A stretch of DNA of 64,000 bases, taken from positions 124,001 through 188,000 of the forward strand of contig NZ_JBBBNY010000002.1 in the NCBI RefSeq assembly GCF_037137055.1, given 5' to 3'. Made by a program: the position numbers and the translations under genes. The DNA is from Frateuria_A yonginensis. Lineage in GTDB: Bacteria; Pseudomonadota; Gammaproteobacteria; Xanthomonadales; Rhodanobacteraceae. Positions 1 to 8,195 of the stretch are shown one piece after another. The notes beneath the pieces were generated by a model. It was given only the letters and a program-made list of their open reading frames with translations, was not told where the DNA came from and searched no databases. Numbering within the stretch: position 1 is the stretch's first letter; the number at the start of each line of letters is the position of its first letter.

Positions 1-376
1 CGTCACCGCACCGTACCCGGCGTTCCCGACGGACATGCAGGCGCAGTTCACCGCACTCAACTGCGTGGCCGAGGGCGTGGGCGTGATCACCGAGACGGTG
101 TTCGAGAACCGCTTCATGCACGCCCACGAGCTGCAGCGCCTGGGCGCGGACATCCGCCTGGAAGGCAACACCGCGATCATCCAGGGCGTGCAGCGCATGA
201 GCGGTGCGCCGATCATGGCCACCGACCTGCGCGCCTCGGCCTGCCTGGTGCTGGCCGGCCTGGTGGCGCAGGGCGACACCACGGTAGACCGCGTGTACCA
301 CATCGACCGCGGCTACGAGAACATCGAGGAGAAGCTCGGCGTGCTGGGGGCGAAGATCCGCCGCCTGCCGAGCTGA
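1..376 (+). CDS. murA: UDP-N-acetylglucosamine 1-carboxyvinyltransferase, C-terminal part
   Basis: Only the C-terminal ~124 residues are present; the 5' part lies before the window, and the reading frame is open from base 2. MurA transfers enolpyruvate from PEP to UDP-GlcNAc, the first committed step of peptidoglycan synthesis, in the cytoplasm. The visible sequence keeps the family's hallmark C-terminal stretch: YPAFPTDMQAQF, the ENRFMH segment, MATDLRASACLVLAG and HIDRGYENIEEKLGVLGA. The active-site loop cysteine is upstream of the window. It ends with TGA at 374-376, and an inverted-repeat element follows directly. Identity is near certain. Confidence 0.96.
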   Translation, partial: VTAPYPAFPTDMQAQFTALNCVAEGVGVITETVFENRFMHAHELQRLGADIRLEGNTAIIQGVQRMSGAPIMATDLRASACLVLAGLVAQGDTTVDRVYHIDRGYENIEEKLGVLGAKIRRLPS

Positions 377-416
377 GCTGCTCACCTTTCACCTGCAGCA
401 AGCCCGCACTGCGTCT

Positions 417-590
417 TGACGCCTCTCCCCGTCGGGGAGAGGGCCCGGGTGGGGGGGGGCGCTCTTGCGGCAATCTGCTTCGCAGCGGGCCTTGCTTCCT
501 TCCCTGCGATCACCCGCGGCACGAACGCCTTTCCGGCGAGCACCGACCGCTCCCCGGAAGGAGAGGGCTCAAGGCGGGTGCGCGGGCGCC
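417..590. repeat. Intergenic inverted-repeat (REP-like) element
   Basis: The 219-bp gap between murA and the next gene contains a perfect 9-bp hairpin, CCTCTCCCC at 422-430 pairing with GGGGAGAGG at 434-442, followed by a G-rich tract. A related CTCCCC...GGAGAGGG arm lies near 550-570. Similar CTCTCCC/GGGAGAGG arms recur at 14890-15015. Such elements are common between genes in Xanthomonadales genomes. It may also serve as a transcript end for murA, but there is no T tract. No gene is seen here. Confidence 0.6.
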
Positions 591-595
591 CGGCC

Positions 596-1297
596 CTAGC
601 GGAAGCTCACCAGCTCCATGGTCAGGTCGCCGCCATCCTTCTGCGAGAGCTTCACCGGCAGCGGGTAGCGTCCGGGCGCGTACCAGGCGCTGAAGCCGCG
701 GTCGGCGTCGGTGCGATCGACCCGCACGGCGTCGAAGCTGCCGGCCGGCACGGCGACCCTCTCCTTGCCGCCGACCTTGAACTGCTGCGCCTCCACTTCC
801 TGCTTCACCGCGACGGGCAGGTCGATCTGTTTCCGTCCGTCCTGCAGCGCCAGGCCGATCGCCAGCGCGGTGGTATTGCGCTCGACCATGCCCGGCCTGG
901 CCGGATAGGTGATCGCGCCCTTGCCTTCGTCCACCGTGACCTGGCGCGTGTTCCAGTCCACCACGAGGTGGCGCTGCTTGGCCTTGATGGCGGCATCCAG
1001 GCGGTAGTCGTAGCGGATCGCCTCGGGCACGTCGCCCTTCCAGCGGAAGCGCGAGACCTCTTCCACGTCGGCGCCCAGCATGGCGGCCAGGCCCGAGGTG
1101 CCGCGCAGGTGCTTGCGGTATTCCCACTGGCCGTCGCCGAGCGGCTTGAGGCTCACGCTGGCCTCGCCCATCGGCGCGCCGTCGCGCAGCACGCGGTAGG
1201 TGGCGGTGAACGCCTTGGGCGGGGAAGCCAGGGCCAGGCCGCTGGCCAGGATCAGCACGAGCGCGAGGGCGGGGCGGAGCATGTGTCGTGGCGTCAT
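596..1297 (-). CDS. DUF3108 domain periplasmic protein
   Basis: This 233-residue protein has a clear N-terminal signal peptide (about residues 1-25, hydrophobic ALALVLILASGLALA then ASPP). The rest matches the DUF3108 pattern: a YRVLRDGAPMGEASVSL start, a central FRWKGDVPEAIRYDYRLDA stretch, and an AWYAPGRYPLPVKLSQKDGG C-terminus, suggesting a beta-rich fold. The molecular function of the family is not known. It lies downstream of purM and purN on the same strand, 37 bp after purN, so it is probably co-transcribed with them. An exported product is well supported; no biochemical role can be given. Confidence 0.85.
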   Translation of the reverse strand: MTPRHMLRPALALVLILASGLALASPPKAFTATYRVLRDGAPMGEASVSLKPLGDGQWEYRKHLRGTSGLAAMLGADVEEVSRFRWKGDVPEAIRYDYRLDAAIKAKQRHLVVDWNTRQVTVDEGKGAITYPARPGMVERNTTALAIGLALQDGRKQIDLPVAVKQEVEAQQFKVGGKERVAVPAGSFDAVRVDRTDADRGFSAWYAPGRYPLPVKLSQKDGGDLTMELVSFR

Positions 1298-1334
1298 GCG
1301 TTGCAGTGTGCCGCCGGTTCGCTGAACCCGGGGT

Positions 1335-2000
1335 TCAGGATCGTTCCAGGCCTTGCGGCCCCAGCCGCAGCGGCGCGGCGAGCGGGGCGCCGTCCAGCCA
1401 CGGGCCGCCGTCGCGCCAGGCCAGCCGGCCGGCGGCCATCAGTGCCACCACGGCCGGCAACAGGCGATGTTCGAGCGGCAGCAGGCGCTGCGCCAGCCGG
1501 TGCTCGTCCTCGCCGGCCTCGATCGGCAGCGTGGCCTGCGCCACCACCGGTCCGCCGTCCAGCTCGGCGGTGACGAAGTGCACGCTGGCGCCGTGCTCGA
1601 GGTCGCCGGCCGCCAGCGCGCGCCGGTGGGTGTGCAGGCCACGGTACTTGGGCAGCAGCGACGGATGGATGTTCAGCATGCGCCCGACCCAGGGCGCGAT
1701 CGCCTCGCCGTCGAGGATGCGCATGAAGCCGGCCAGCACGACCAGTTCGGCGCCGCTGGCGGCCAGTTGCGCGAACAGCTCCAGGTCGAAGGCGCGGCGG
1801 TCCGGATAGCTCCTGGGGTCGAGCACCAGCGTGGGCACGCCGGCGGCCTCGGCCAGGCGCAGCGCGCCCGCTTGGGCCTTGTCGCTGGCGACCAGCACGA
1901 ACTCGGCGGCGAGCTCGCCACGGTCGCGCGCGGCCAGCAGCGCGGCCAGGTTGCTGCCGCGTCCGGAAGCGAGGACGGCGATGCGGAGGGGGTGGGGCAT
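1335..2000 (-). CDS. purN: Phosphoribosylglycinamide formyltransferase 1
   Basis: PurN transfers a formyl group from 10-formyl-tetrahydrofolate to GAR in step 3 of purine synthesis. The product is 221 residues, normal for the family. The N-terminal IAVLASGRGSNLAAL loop binds the phosphate, HPSLLPKYRGLHTHRRAL holds the catalytic His of the HPSLLP motif, and ELDGGPVVAQA supplies the conserved Asp region. The frame stays open far upstream, but the ATG at 2000 gives the standard PurN N-terminus (MPHPLRIAVLASG). It follows purM by 77 bp on the same strand, the usual purMN operon. Confidence 0.96.
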   Translation of the reverse strand: MPHPLRIAVLASGRGSNLAALLAARDRGELAAEFVLVASDKAQAGALRLAEAAGVPTLVLDPRSYPDRRAFDLELFAQLAASGAELVVLAGFMRILDGEAIAPWVGRMLNIHPSLLPKYRGLHTHRRALAAGDLEHGASVHFVTAELDGGPVVAQATLPIEAGEDEHRLAQRLLPLEHRLLPAVVALMAAGRLAWRDGGPWLDGAPLAAPLRLGPQGLERS

Positions 2001-2077
2001 GGTCGCTCTGCCAGCTGCCGTTCGCCCGGAGCGCAGGCCCGGTTGCGCTGCGCCCGGGGCGGACGGCTCGTGGGTGT

Positions 2078-3106
2078 TCAGCCGATGTGGACGCGCTCGT
2101 CGCCCTGCGCCTTCACGACCTCGCCGATCACGCGGCTGGCCAGTCCGTGCCTGGCGAGCAGCGCGGCCGCGGCCTCGGCCGCCGCGCGCGGCAGGATCAC
2201 CGTGAAGCCGACGCCGCAGTTGAAGGTGCGCCACATTTCCTCGCGCGCCACCTTGCCCTCGCGCATCAGCCAGTCGAATACCGGCGGCAGTTCGATCGCG
2301 CCCGCGTCGATGGCCAGGCCGAGACCATCCGGCACGACCCGGATGATGTTCTCCTTCAGGCCGCCGCCGGTGATGTGCGCCATGCCGTGGACCGGCTGCT
2401 TCCCGAGCAGCTCCAGCATCGGTTTGACGTAGATGGTGGTCGGTGCCATCAGCGCATCGGCCAGCGTCGTGCCGCCGAGGTCGAGATCGAGCGGGTTGCC
2501 GGCGCGCTCGAGGATCTTGCGGATCAGCGAGTAGCCGTTGGAGTGCGGGCCGGAGGAGGCCACGCCCAGGACCGCGTCGCCGGCCACGATGGCCTCGCCG
2601 GTGAGCAGCTGCGATTTCTCCACCGCGCCGACGGTAAAGCCGGCCAGGTCGTATTCGCCGGGCGGGTACATGTCCGGCATCTCCGCCGTCTCGCCGCCGA
2701 TCAGCGCGCAGCCGGCCAGCTCGCAGCCTTTCGCGATGCCGCCCACCACGGCGACGGCGGTGTCCACGTCCAGCTTGCCGGTGGCGAAATAGTCCAGGAA
2801 GAACAGCGGCTCGGCGCCCTGCACCAGCACGTCGTTCACGCACATGCCGACCAGGTCGATGCCGATCGTGTCGTGCCGGCCCAGCTGCTGGGCCAGCTTC
2901 AGCTTGGTGCCCACGCCGTCGGTGCCGGAGACCAGCACCGGCTCGCGGTAGCGGCCGGCCAGGTCGAACAGGCCGCCGAAGCCGCCCAGCCCGCCCATCA
3001 CCTCCGGACGGAAGGTGCGCTTGACCAGCGGCTTGATGCGTTCGACCACGGCATTGCCGGCGTCGATATCGACGCCGGCGGCGCGGTAGGTGAGGGCGTC
3101 GGACAT
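2078..3106 (-). CDS. purM: Phosphoribosylformylglycinamidine cyclo-ligase (AIR synthetase)
   Basis: PurM closes the imidazole ring (FGAM + ATP to AIR), step 5 of purine synthesis. The 342-residue product shows the N-terminal YRAAGVDIDAGN motif, the substrate loop VSGTDGVGTKLKLA, the GGETAEMPDMY segment and the GPHSNGYSLIR motif. The start at 3106 (MSDALTYRAAG) was chosen because upstream in-frame sequence (43 codons to 3235) has no family similarity and would overlap the divergent promoter region. It is the first gene of the purM-purN-DUF3108 unit and is divergent from the DUF2066-hda operon, an arrangement typical of gammaproteobacteria. Confidence 0.96.
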   Translation of the reverse strand: MSDALTYRAAGVDIDAGNAVVERIKPLVKRTFRPEVMGGLGGFGGLFDLAGRYREPVLVSGTDGVGTKLKLAQQLGRHDTIGIDLVGMCVNDVLVQGAEPLFFLDYFATGKLDVDTAVAVVGGIAKGCELAGCALIGGETAEMPDMYPPGEYDLAGFTVGAVEKSQLLTGEAIVAGDAVLGVASSGPHSNGYSLIRKILERAGNPLDLDLGGTTLADALMAPTTIYVKPMLELLGKQPVHGMAHITGGGLKENIIRVVPDGLGLAIDAGAIELPPVFDWLMREGKVAREEMWRTFNCGVGFTVILPRAAAEAAAALLARHGLASRVIGEVVKAQGDERVHIG

Positions 3107-3246
3107 GGCGGCAACCGGCAGCGGAAGGAAACGGCGAATTCTAGCAGCACCCACGCGGCGTCCACCGGGCGGCGGCGCCCGATGGACGCTGCCGGCGGGA
3201 TTGGGCAGACTGCCGGTCGATCGTTGGTTTCGCAAGGATGAGGCCC

Positions 3247-4227
3247 ATGCGCCTGCCCCGCCTGTTGTCCGCCCTGCTGCTGCTGGGCCTGGTCGCGCCG
3301 CTGCACGCGCAGGGCCAGGCGCCGGCCTCGCCCTACACGGTCGTCGTGCCGGTCACCGACACCACCGAGGTGCAGCGTGACGCAGCCTTCGCCACCGCGC
3401 TGGGGCAGGTGCTCGAACGGGTCGCCGGCGGGCAGGACCTGCGCGACAAGCCGGGCTACGACGACGCGCTGAAGGGCGCCCCCGGCCTGGTGCAGCAGTT
3501 CCAGTACCAGCGGGCCGGCACCGGCATCGTGCTGCAGGTGAACTTCGATCCGGGCGCGGTGCGCCGACTGGTCAAGCAACTGGGGGTGCCCGCGGCCGGG
3601 GTGAAGCCGCCGGTGCTGGTGCTGGTGCATGGCAGCGACGGCCAGTTGCTCGGCAAGGACGCGCTGGGTCCGCTGGCGCAGGCCGCGGCGGCCCGCGGCT
3701 ATACGCTCGCCTATCCGGATCCGGCCGCGCCGCCGGACCCGGCCGCCATCGCCCGCGCCGATCCCGCCGCGCTGGCGCAGGCCACCGGGCGCTACCGCAC
3801 CGGCCTGATCCTGGTCGGACGGCTGGAGGGCGGCAGTGCGAAGTGGACCCTGGTCTCGGGCGGCAAGCCCCAGCCCTGGAGCGACCAGGCGGTCAGCACC
3901 GACGCGCTGCTGGCCGACGCGGGCAACGCACTCGCGGACCAGCTGGGCAAGCAGCTCAACGTGATCGGCGCGAGCATCAGCACCGGCACGCTGTGGGTCG
4001 GCAAGGTGAACTCCGCGCAGGCCTACGCCAATCTGCTGGCCCTGCTGCGCAACGACCCGACCGTGCGCGAGGTGAGCACGCTGGGGGCGGACGACCAGGG
4101 CTTCACGCTGGCGGTCAAGGCGACCGTGCCGATCGCCGCCCTGGCCGCCAACCTCGCGGCGGGCGGGCGGGTGATCCAGGCCGCGCCGCACGCCGGCGCG
4201 GATGCGGCCCTGCAATGGCTGCACTGA
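3247..4227 (+). CDS. DUF2066 domain-containing periplasmic protein
   Basis: A secreted protein of 326 residues with a signal peptide (hydrophobic SALLLLGLVAPLHA, cleavage near HAQG). The body matches DUF2066: YTVVVPVTDTTEVQRDAAFATALGQVLERVAGG, then QFQYQRAGTGIVLQVNFDPGAV. An ATG at 3238 is possible, but an AAGGA sequence at 3234-3238 is spaced correctly only for the ATG at 3247. Function unknown; the conserved position upstream of the AI-2E family transporter and hda suggests an envelope role. It is divergent from purM, with a 140-bp shared promoter region. Confidence 0.85.
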   Translation: MRLPRLLSALLLLGLVAPLHAQGQAPASPYTVVVPVTDTTEVQRDAAFATALGQVLERVAGGQDLRDKPGYDDALKGAPGLVQQFQYQRAGTGIVLQVNFDPGAVRRLVKQLGVPAAGVKPPVLVLVHGSDGQLLGKDALGPLAQAAAARGYTLAYPDPAAPPDPAAIARADPAALAQATGRYRTGLILVGRLEGGSAKWTLVSGGKPQPWSDQAVSTDALLADAGNALADQLGKQLNVIGASISTGTLWVGKVNSAQAYANLLALLRNDPTVREVSTLGADDQGFTLAVKATVPIAALAANLAAGGRVIQAAPHAGADAALQWLH

Positions 4228-4297
4228 AGGGGCCGGGCACGGGCGCCGCGATCGCCCGCCGGGCGATGCCGGTGAGGCACCCGGGCAGGGCCCGACC

Positions 4298-5473
4298 ATG
4301 ACCCAGGATCTCGCCCGCCGCTGGCAGCTGCTCGCGATCGTGCTGGTGATCGGCTTCCTGGTGTGGCTGCTCGCGCCGGTGCTGATGCCTTTCGCGGTGG
4401 CGGCGATGCTGGCCTACCTCGGCGATCCGCTGGCCGACCGGCTCGAGCAGCTGCGCATGAACCGCACCTGGGCGGTGAGCGTGGTGTTCTTCGTGCTGGC
4501 GCTGCTGCTGGTCGGCTCGCTGCTGCTGCTGGTGCCGCTGATCTCCGACCAGGTCGAGAACCTGATCCACAACCTGCCGCACTACGTGGACTGGGTGCAG
4601 AACACCGCCTTGCCCTGGGTGCAGCGCAAGCTCAACCTCGACCCGGACACCTTCGACACCCGCCGGCTGATGGATGCCCTGCGCGCGCACATCGGCTCGG
4701 TCGGCGCAGTGGCCACCACGGTGGTCGGCAAGGTGTCGCGCTCGAGCATCGGTGCCTTCATGTGGCTCACCAACCTGGTGCTGGTGCCGGTGGTGAGCTT
4801 CTACCTGCTGCGCGACTGGGACCGGCTGATCGCCTACGTCGACAGCGTGCTGCCGCGCTCGGTGCAGCCGACGGTGGCACACCTGGCGCGCGAGGCGGAC
4901 GCGGTGCTGGGGGCATTCGTGCGCGGCCAGCTGCTGGTGATGCTGGCGCTGGGCCTCTTCTACGGCGCCAGCCTGACCCTGGTGGGGCTGTCGGTCGGCC
5001 CGCTGATCGGCATGGTCGCCGGCCTGCTCAGCTTCGTGCCGTACCTGGGCTTCATGGTGGGCTTCGGTGCGGCGATCGTCGCCGCCCTGGTGCAGTACGG
5101 CGACTGGACACACACGCTGCTGGTCTGCGGCGTGTTCGTGGTCGGGCAGTTGCTGGAGGGCTACGTGCTGGTGCCCAAGCTGGTCGGCGACAAGATCGGC
5201 CTGCATCCGGTGGCGGTGATCTTCGCCGTGCTCGCGGGCGGCTACCTGTTCGGCTTCCTGGGCGTGCTGCTGGCCCTGCCGGCCGCCTCGGTGATCCTGG
5301 TGCTGCTGCGCTACCTGCTGGAGCGCTACCGCCTGAGCGAGCTGTACACCGACGCCGGCCCCGACGACCCGGTAGTGGCGCAGGTGGACGTGACCGTGAA
5401 GACGCCGCAGGGCGCCGGCACGGCAAACGCGGACGTACCGGCACCGCGCGGGCCGGGCGGCGAGGCGCCATGA
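4298..5473 (+). CDS. AI-2E family (PerM-type) membrane transporter
   Basis: A polytopic inner-membrane protein of 391 residues. Hydrophobic segments include WQLLAIVLVIGFLVWLL near the N-terminus, VVFFVLALLLVGSLLLLVPLI, the central LGLFYGASLTLVGLSVGPLIGMVAGLLSF block and a C-terminal YLFGFLGVLLALPAASVILVLL helix. This fits the 7-8 helix AI-2E/PerM family; substrates of individual members range from AI-2 to ions and cannot be predicted. The start at 4298 avoids an upstream in-frame extension with no membrane character. Its TGA overlaps the ATG of hda (ATGA), indicating translational coupling. Confidence 0.88.
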   Translation: MTQDLARRWQLLAIVLVIGFLVWLLAPVLMPFAVAAMLAYLGDPLADRLEQLRMNRTWAVSVVFFVLALLLVGSLLLLVPLISDQVENLIHNLPHYVDWVQNTALPWVQRKLNLDPDTFDTRRLMDALRAHIGSVGAVATTVVGKVSRSSIGAFMWLTNLVLVPVVSFYLLRDWDRLIAYVDSVLPRSVQPTVAHLAREADAVLGAFVRGQLLVMLALGLFYGASLTLVGLSVGPLIGMVAGLLSFVPYLGFMVGFGAAIVAALVQYGDWTHTLLVCGVFVVGQLLEGYVLVPKLVGDKIGLHPVAVIFAVLAGGYLFGFLGVLLALPAASVILVLLRYLLERYRLSELYTDAGPDDPVVAQVDVTVKTPQGAGTANADVPAPRGPGGEAP

Positions 5474-6171
5474 TTCCGCAGCTGCCGCTCGCACTGCGCT
5501 GGCCGCGCCGGCAACGCTTCGAGCACTTCCACGCCGGAGCGAATGCCGCCGCGCTGGCGGCGGTGCGCGCGCTGGCGGAGGCGCCAGGCGCGCCCTGGGT
5601 CTACCTGCACGGGCCCGCCGGCAGTGGCCGTAGCCACCTGTTGCTGGCCGCCTGCCAGGCGGCCAGCGCCGCGGGACGGCGCGTGCAGTACCTGCCGCTG
5701 ACCGCGATGCACGAGCACATCGGCGCCTTGCGCGGCGTGGGCAGCAGCGAGCTGCTGGCGATCGACGACCTGGGCGTGCTGGCCGGCGAGCGTGCGGCGG
5801 AGCACGCGCTGTTCGACCTGTACAACCAGGTCCGTGCCGAGGGGGGCGCGATGTTGTTCGCTGCCGGTGCGGCGCCCGCGCAATTGGGGCTGGGTCTGCC
5901 GGACCTGCGCTCGCGGCTGGGTGCGTGCACGCAGTTCGCGCTCAAGCCGCTGGACGACGCCGAGCGGCGGGCGGTCCTGAAGGAACAGGCCGGTGCGCGC
6001 GGGATCGGCCTCGACGAGGCGGTGCTGGACTGGCTGTTCGCCCGCTATGCGCGCGATCTGGCCGCGCTGCTGGATCTGCTGGACCGGCTCGACCAGGCCT
6101 CGCTCGCCGCCAGGCGGCGCATCACCGTGCCGTTCCTGCGCGAGTTCCTGCGCGAGCACCCCGAAAGCTAG
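5470..6171 (+). CDS. hda: DnaA regulatory inactivator Hda
   Basis: Hda binds the loaded sliding clamp and stimulates ATP hydrolysis by DnaA, resetting initiation after replication starts (RIDA). The 233-residue protein begins MIPQLPLALRWP; QLPLAL is the clamp-binding motif. It then has a Walker A-like GPAGSGRSHLLLAAC, Walker B ELLAIDDLGVL, and the C-terminal AAA+ lid ending in the family's RRRITVPFLREFL. Length and order match Hda rather than DnaA, as there is no DNA-binding domain IV. It is translationally coupled to the upstream transporter gene. Confidence 0.95.
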   Translation: MIPQLPLALRWPRRQRFEHFHAGANAAALAAVRALAEAPGAPWVYLHGPAGSGRSHLLLAACQAASAAGRRVQYLPLTAMHEHIGALRGVGSSELLAIDDLGVLAGERAAEHALFDLYNQVRAEGGAMLFAAGAAPAQLGLGLPDLRSRLGACTQFALKPLDDAERRAVLKEQAGARGIGLDEAVLDWLFARYARDLAALLDLLDRLDQASLAARRRITVPFLREFLREHPES

Positions 6172-6220
6172 GGGAAACCGCGGGAAGCGCTGCCGGGCGA
6201 CAGGCTTCCCGCGTGGCCGG

Positions 6221-6418
6221 TCACTTCTCGCCTTCGGCCTGCTTGCCTTCCTCGATCAGCTCGCGCACGCGCTGGCCGCCCTTGTGGCCGAGTTCCGAAT
6301 AGCCCTCGGGGCCGAGCTGTTCCTTGCGGATCTCGCCGCCCTTGTGGCCGCCCTTCTGGCCGGCCTCGCGCACCGTCATCTCGCCCTTGTCGTGCTGGTT
6401 GTCGCTTTGCTTGGTCAT
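6221..6418 (-). CDS. KGG-repeat stress protein (copy 1)
   Basis: A 65-residue, very hydrophilic, glycine- and lysine-rich protein. It contains the EAGQKGGHKGGE and GHKGGQRVRELIEEGKQAE repeats characteristic of the KGG/GsiB/Con-10 stress-induced family. It is the most downstream of three tandem paralogues on this strand. Such proteins are usually intrinsically disordered and induced in stationary phase or desiccation. The C-terminal repeat and the EEGKQAEG tail are nearly identical to copy 2, indicating recent duplication. Confidence 0.88.
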   Translation of the reverse strand: MTKQSDNQHDKGEMTVREAGQKGGHKGGEIRKEQLGPEGYSELGHKGGQRVRELIEEGKQAEGEK

Positions 6419-6472
6419 GTCGTCACCTCGCTTCGCCGTGGTTGCGGCCCGCGTCGGCGGGCCGCGGGTGGG

Positions 6473-6664
6473 TCATTTGCGCTGGTCGCCGCGGCCTTCG
6501 GCCTGCTTGCCTTCCTCGATCAGCTCGCGCACGCGCTGGCCGCCCTTGTGGCCACCGATCTCGCCACCCTTGTGGCCGGCCTCGCGGACGGTCATGTCGC
6601 CCTTGTCGTGCTGGCTGCCGCCGGCGTGCTTGCCGCGCTGATCCTGGTTCTTCTGCTGGGTCAT
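6473..6664 (-). CDS. KGG-repeat stress protein (copy 2)
   Basis: A 63-residue hydrophilic protein with DMTVREAGHKGGEIGGHKGG and a RVRELIEEGKQAE tail, matching the KGG stress-protein family. It lies between copies 1 and 3 in the same orientation, 54 bp upstream of copy 1 and 22 bp downstream of copy 3, so the three probably form one transcript. Compared with copy 1 it lacks the insert between the two KGG units but has an extra QDQRGKHAGGSQ N-terminal segment. RpoS-like or general stress control would be expected but is not visible in the sequence. Confidence 0.88.
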   Translation of the reverse strand: MTQQKNQDQRGKHAGGSQHDKGDMTVREAGHKGGEIGGHKGGQRVRELIEEGKQAEGRGDQRK

Positions 6665-6686
6665 CTCGTTCTCCCGGTAAGGCGCC

Positions 6687-6878
6687 TCAATGCGGGCGCT
6701 GTTCGTTCTGGCGTGCTTCGACCTGGCGCCCGCGATTGATCAGTTCGCGCACGCGCAGGCCACCCTTGCGGCCCGCCTCGCGCACGCTGAGCTTGCCGCG
6801 TGCGCCGTCGACCGCGCGGTTGGAAGCGTGGGCCTGCTTGCTGTTCGAATCACTGCCTGGGGACTGTTGCCGGCTCAT
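6687..6878 (-). CDS. KGG-repeat stress protein (copy 3, divergent)
   Basis: A 63-residue hydrophilic protein beginning MSRQQSPGSDSNSKQ and containing a single GKLSVREAGRKGGLRVREL unit. It keeps the family's REAG-KGG-RVREL core but has lost one KGG repeat. The ATG at 6878 is preceded by a good ribosome-binding site (GGAGATAACCCC before ATG). It is the promoter-proximal member of the three-gene cluster. The frame is open much further upstream, but that part is antisense to suhB and trmJ and is not coding. Confidence 0.85.
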   Translation of the reverse strand: MSRQQSPGSDSNSKQAHASNRAVDGARGKLSVREAGRKGGLRVRELINRGRQVEARQNEQRPH

Positions 6879-7232
6879 GGGGTTATCTCCTGGACATCCG
6901 ATCGATGGTTCGCAACGTCGACTGGTCGCCGTCCCGGCGCCCAGCGAAAAACGAGCGGGTTCGGGCGGGGATCCGGACCCGCTTTCCGCCCACCGGCACG
7001 CACGTGCCTCGATGGCGACGAGCGCTCCCTCGCTCGCAAGGGCATCGCGACGCGCACGAGCCCTTCGGACGGCCAAGGGCGTTGCAACGCGGATGCCAGC
7101 CCGAGGTGCGCTTTGCAGCGGGGCCGCGCGTGGCGACGGCTGGAAAAATCGGCGACCGCTGGAAAGATCTACAGCAGCGTCCGCCTGCCCCCCAGCCAGG
7201 CGGCTGGCCGCTCCCGGGATCGATGCGCGCAC
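6879..7232. other. Intergenic region without a recognised gene
   Basis: About 350 bp between the KGG cluster and the suhB terminator. It should contain the minus-strand promoter for the KGG genes. No open frame on either strand has a plausible ribosome-binding site plus family similarity, and no RNA gene or strong terminator was recognised. Short GC-rich inverted segments (for example CAGCCAGGCGGCTGG around 7190-7206) are visible but unexplained. Confidence 0.4.
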
Positions 7233-7258
7233 AAAAAAAGGGCGCCCGCCGGGCGCCC
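7233..7258 (-). terminator. Rho-independent terminator of suhB
   Basis: An 8-bp perfect GC stem, GGGCGCCC at 7240-7247 and 7251-7258 with a 3-nt loop, is followed on the minus strand by seven T (A at 7233-7239 on the plus strand). It lies 22 bp past the suhB stop codon and so terminates suhB. Confidence 0.9.
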
Positions 7259-7279
7259 TCGGGTCGATCGGACCGCCGC

Positions 7280-8083
7280 TCAGGCCTTGAGCAGCGCCGG
7301 CGTCGCGTGCGCGCCGATCGCCTCGGTCATCGCCTTGGTCACGTGCAGGTTGCCGGCGATCAGGTTGCCGCTGGCCGGCATGCCGTCGCGGCCGGCGAAA
7401 TCGCCGTAGCGTCCGCCGGCCTCGCGCACCAGCAGGACGCCCGCGGCCATGTCCCAGGGCTTGAGGCCGATCTCGAAATAGCCGTCGTAGCGCGCGGCGG
7501 CGGTGTAGGCCAGGTCGAGCGCGGCGGAGCCCGAGCGGCGGATGTCCTCGGCCTGGCCGAGCAGGGCACGGGTCATCGCCAGCTGGGCGTCCAGGTGCTC
7601 GCGCTGGCGGTAGGGGAAGCCGGTGGCGATCATTGCGCCGCCGAGGTTCTCGCGCTTGCCCACACGGATGCGCCGGTCGTTGAGATAGGCGCCGTCGCCC
7701 TTGCTGGCGGTGAACAGCTCGTCGCGCAGCGGATCGAACACCACGCCGTAGACCGGTACGCCCTTCTCGACCAGGGCGATCGACACGGAGAAATGCGGGA
7801 TGCCGCGCAGGTAGTTGTGCGTGCCGTCCAGCGGATCGATCACCCAGGTCAGCGGATTCTTGCCGATCGCGCCGCTTTCCTCTGCGAGGATGGCGTGGTC
7901 GGGGTAGGCGCGACGCAGTTCCTTGACGATCTCGGCCTCGGCCAGGCGGTCGACCTCGGAAGCGAAGTCCATGCGCTGCTTCTCGACCACGTGCAGGCCG
8001 TCGATGCGGTTCATGTAGCGCAGGATCACGTTGCCTGCGGCGCGCGCGGCACGGGCCGCGATGGTGACGGCGGGTCTTGGCAT
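7280..8083 (-). CDS. suhB: Inositol-1-monophosphatase family protein SuhB
   Basis: A Mg-dependent phosphatase of 267 residues that hydrolyses inositol-1-phosphate. In E. coli SuhB is also part of the rRNA transcription antitermination complex. The metal-binding motifs are present: ILAEESGA, WVIDPLDGTHNYLRGIPHFSVSIA and the C-terminal LKPWDMAAGVLLVREAGG. Length is normal. It stands divergent from trmJ with about 110 bp between starts, the neighbourhood usual for gammaproteobacterial suhB, and has its own intrinsic terminator. Confidence 0.94.
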   Translation of the reverse strand: MPRPAVTIAARAARAAGNVILRYMNRIDGLHVVEKQRMDFASEVDRLAEAEIVKELRRAYPDHAILAEESGAIGKNPLTWVIDPLDGTHNYLRGIPHFSVSIALVEKGVPVYGVVFDPLRDELFTASKGDGAYLNDRRIRVGKRENLGGAMIATGFPYRQREHLDAQLAMTRALLGQAEDIRRSGSAALDLAYTAAARYDGYFEIGLKPWDMAAGVLLVREAGGRYGDFAGRDGMPASGNLIAGNLHVTKAMTEAIGAHATPALLKA

Positions 8084-8195
8084 GGCTTCGGCTTTGGGAA
8101 AAGAGCGGAAATGCGGCCGGCGATTCTAGCAGAGCCGGCGTAGGACCGTTCCGGGCGGCTATCCTTGGCGATCCTTGCCTTGCGTTCTGGCTGCC

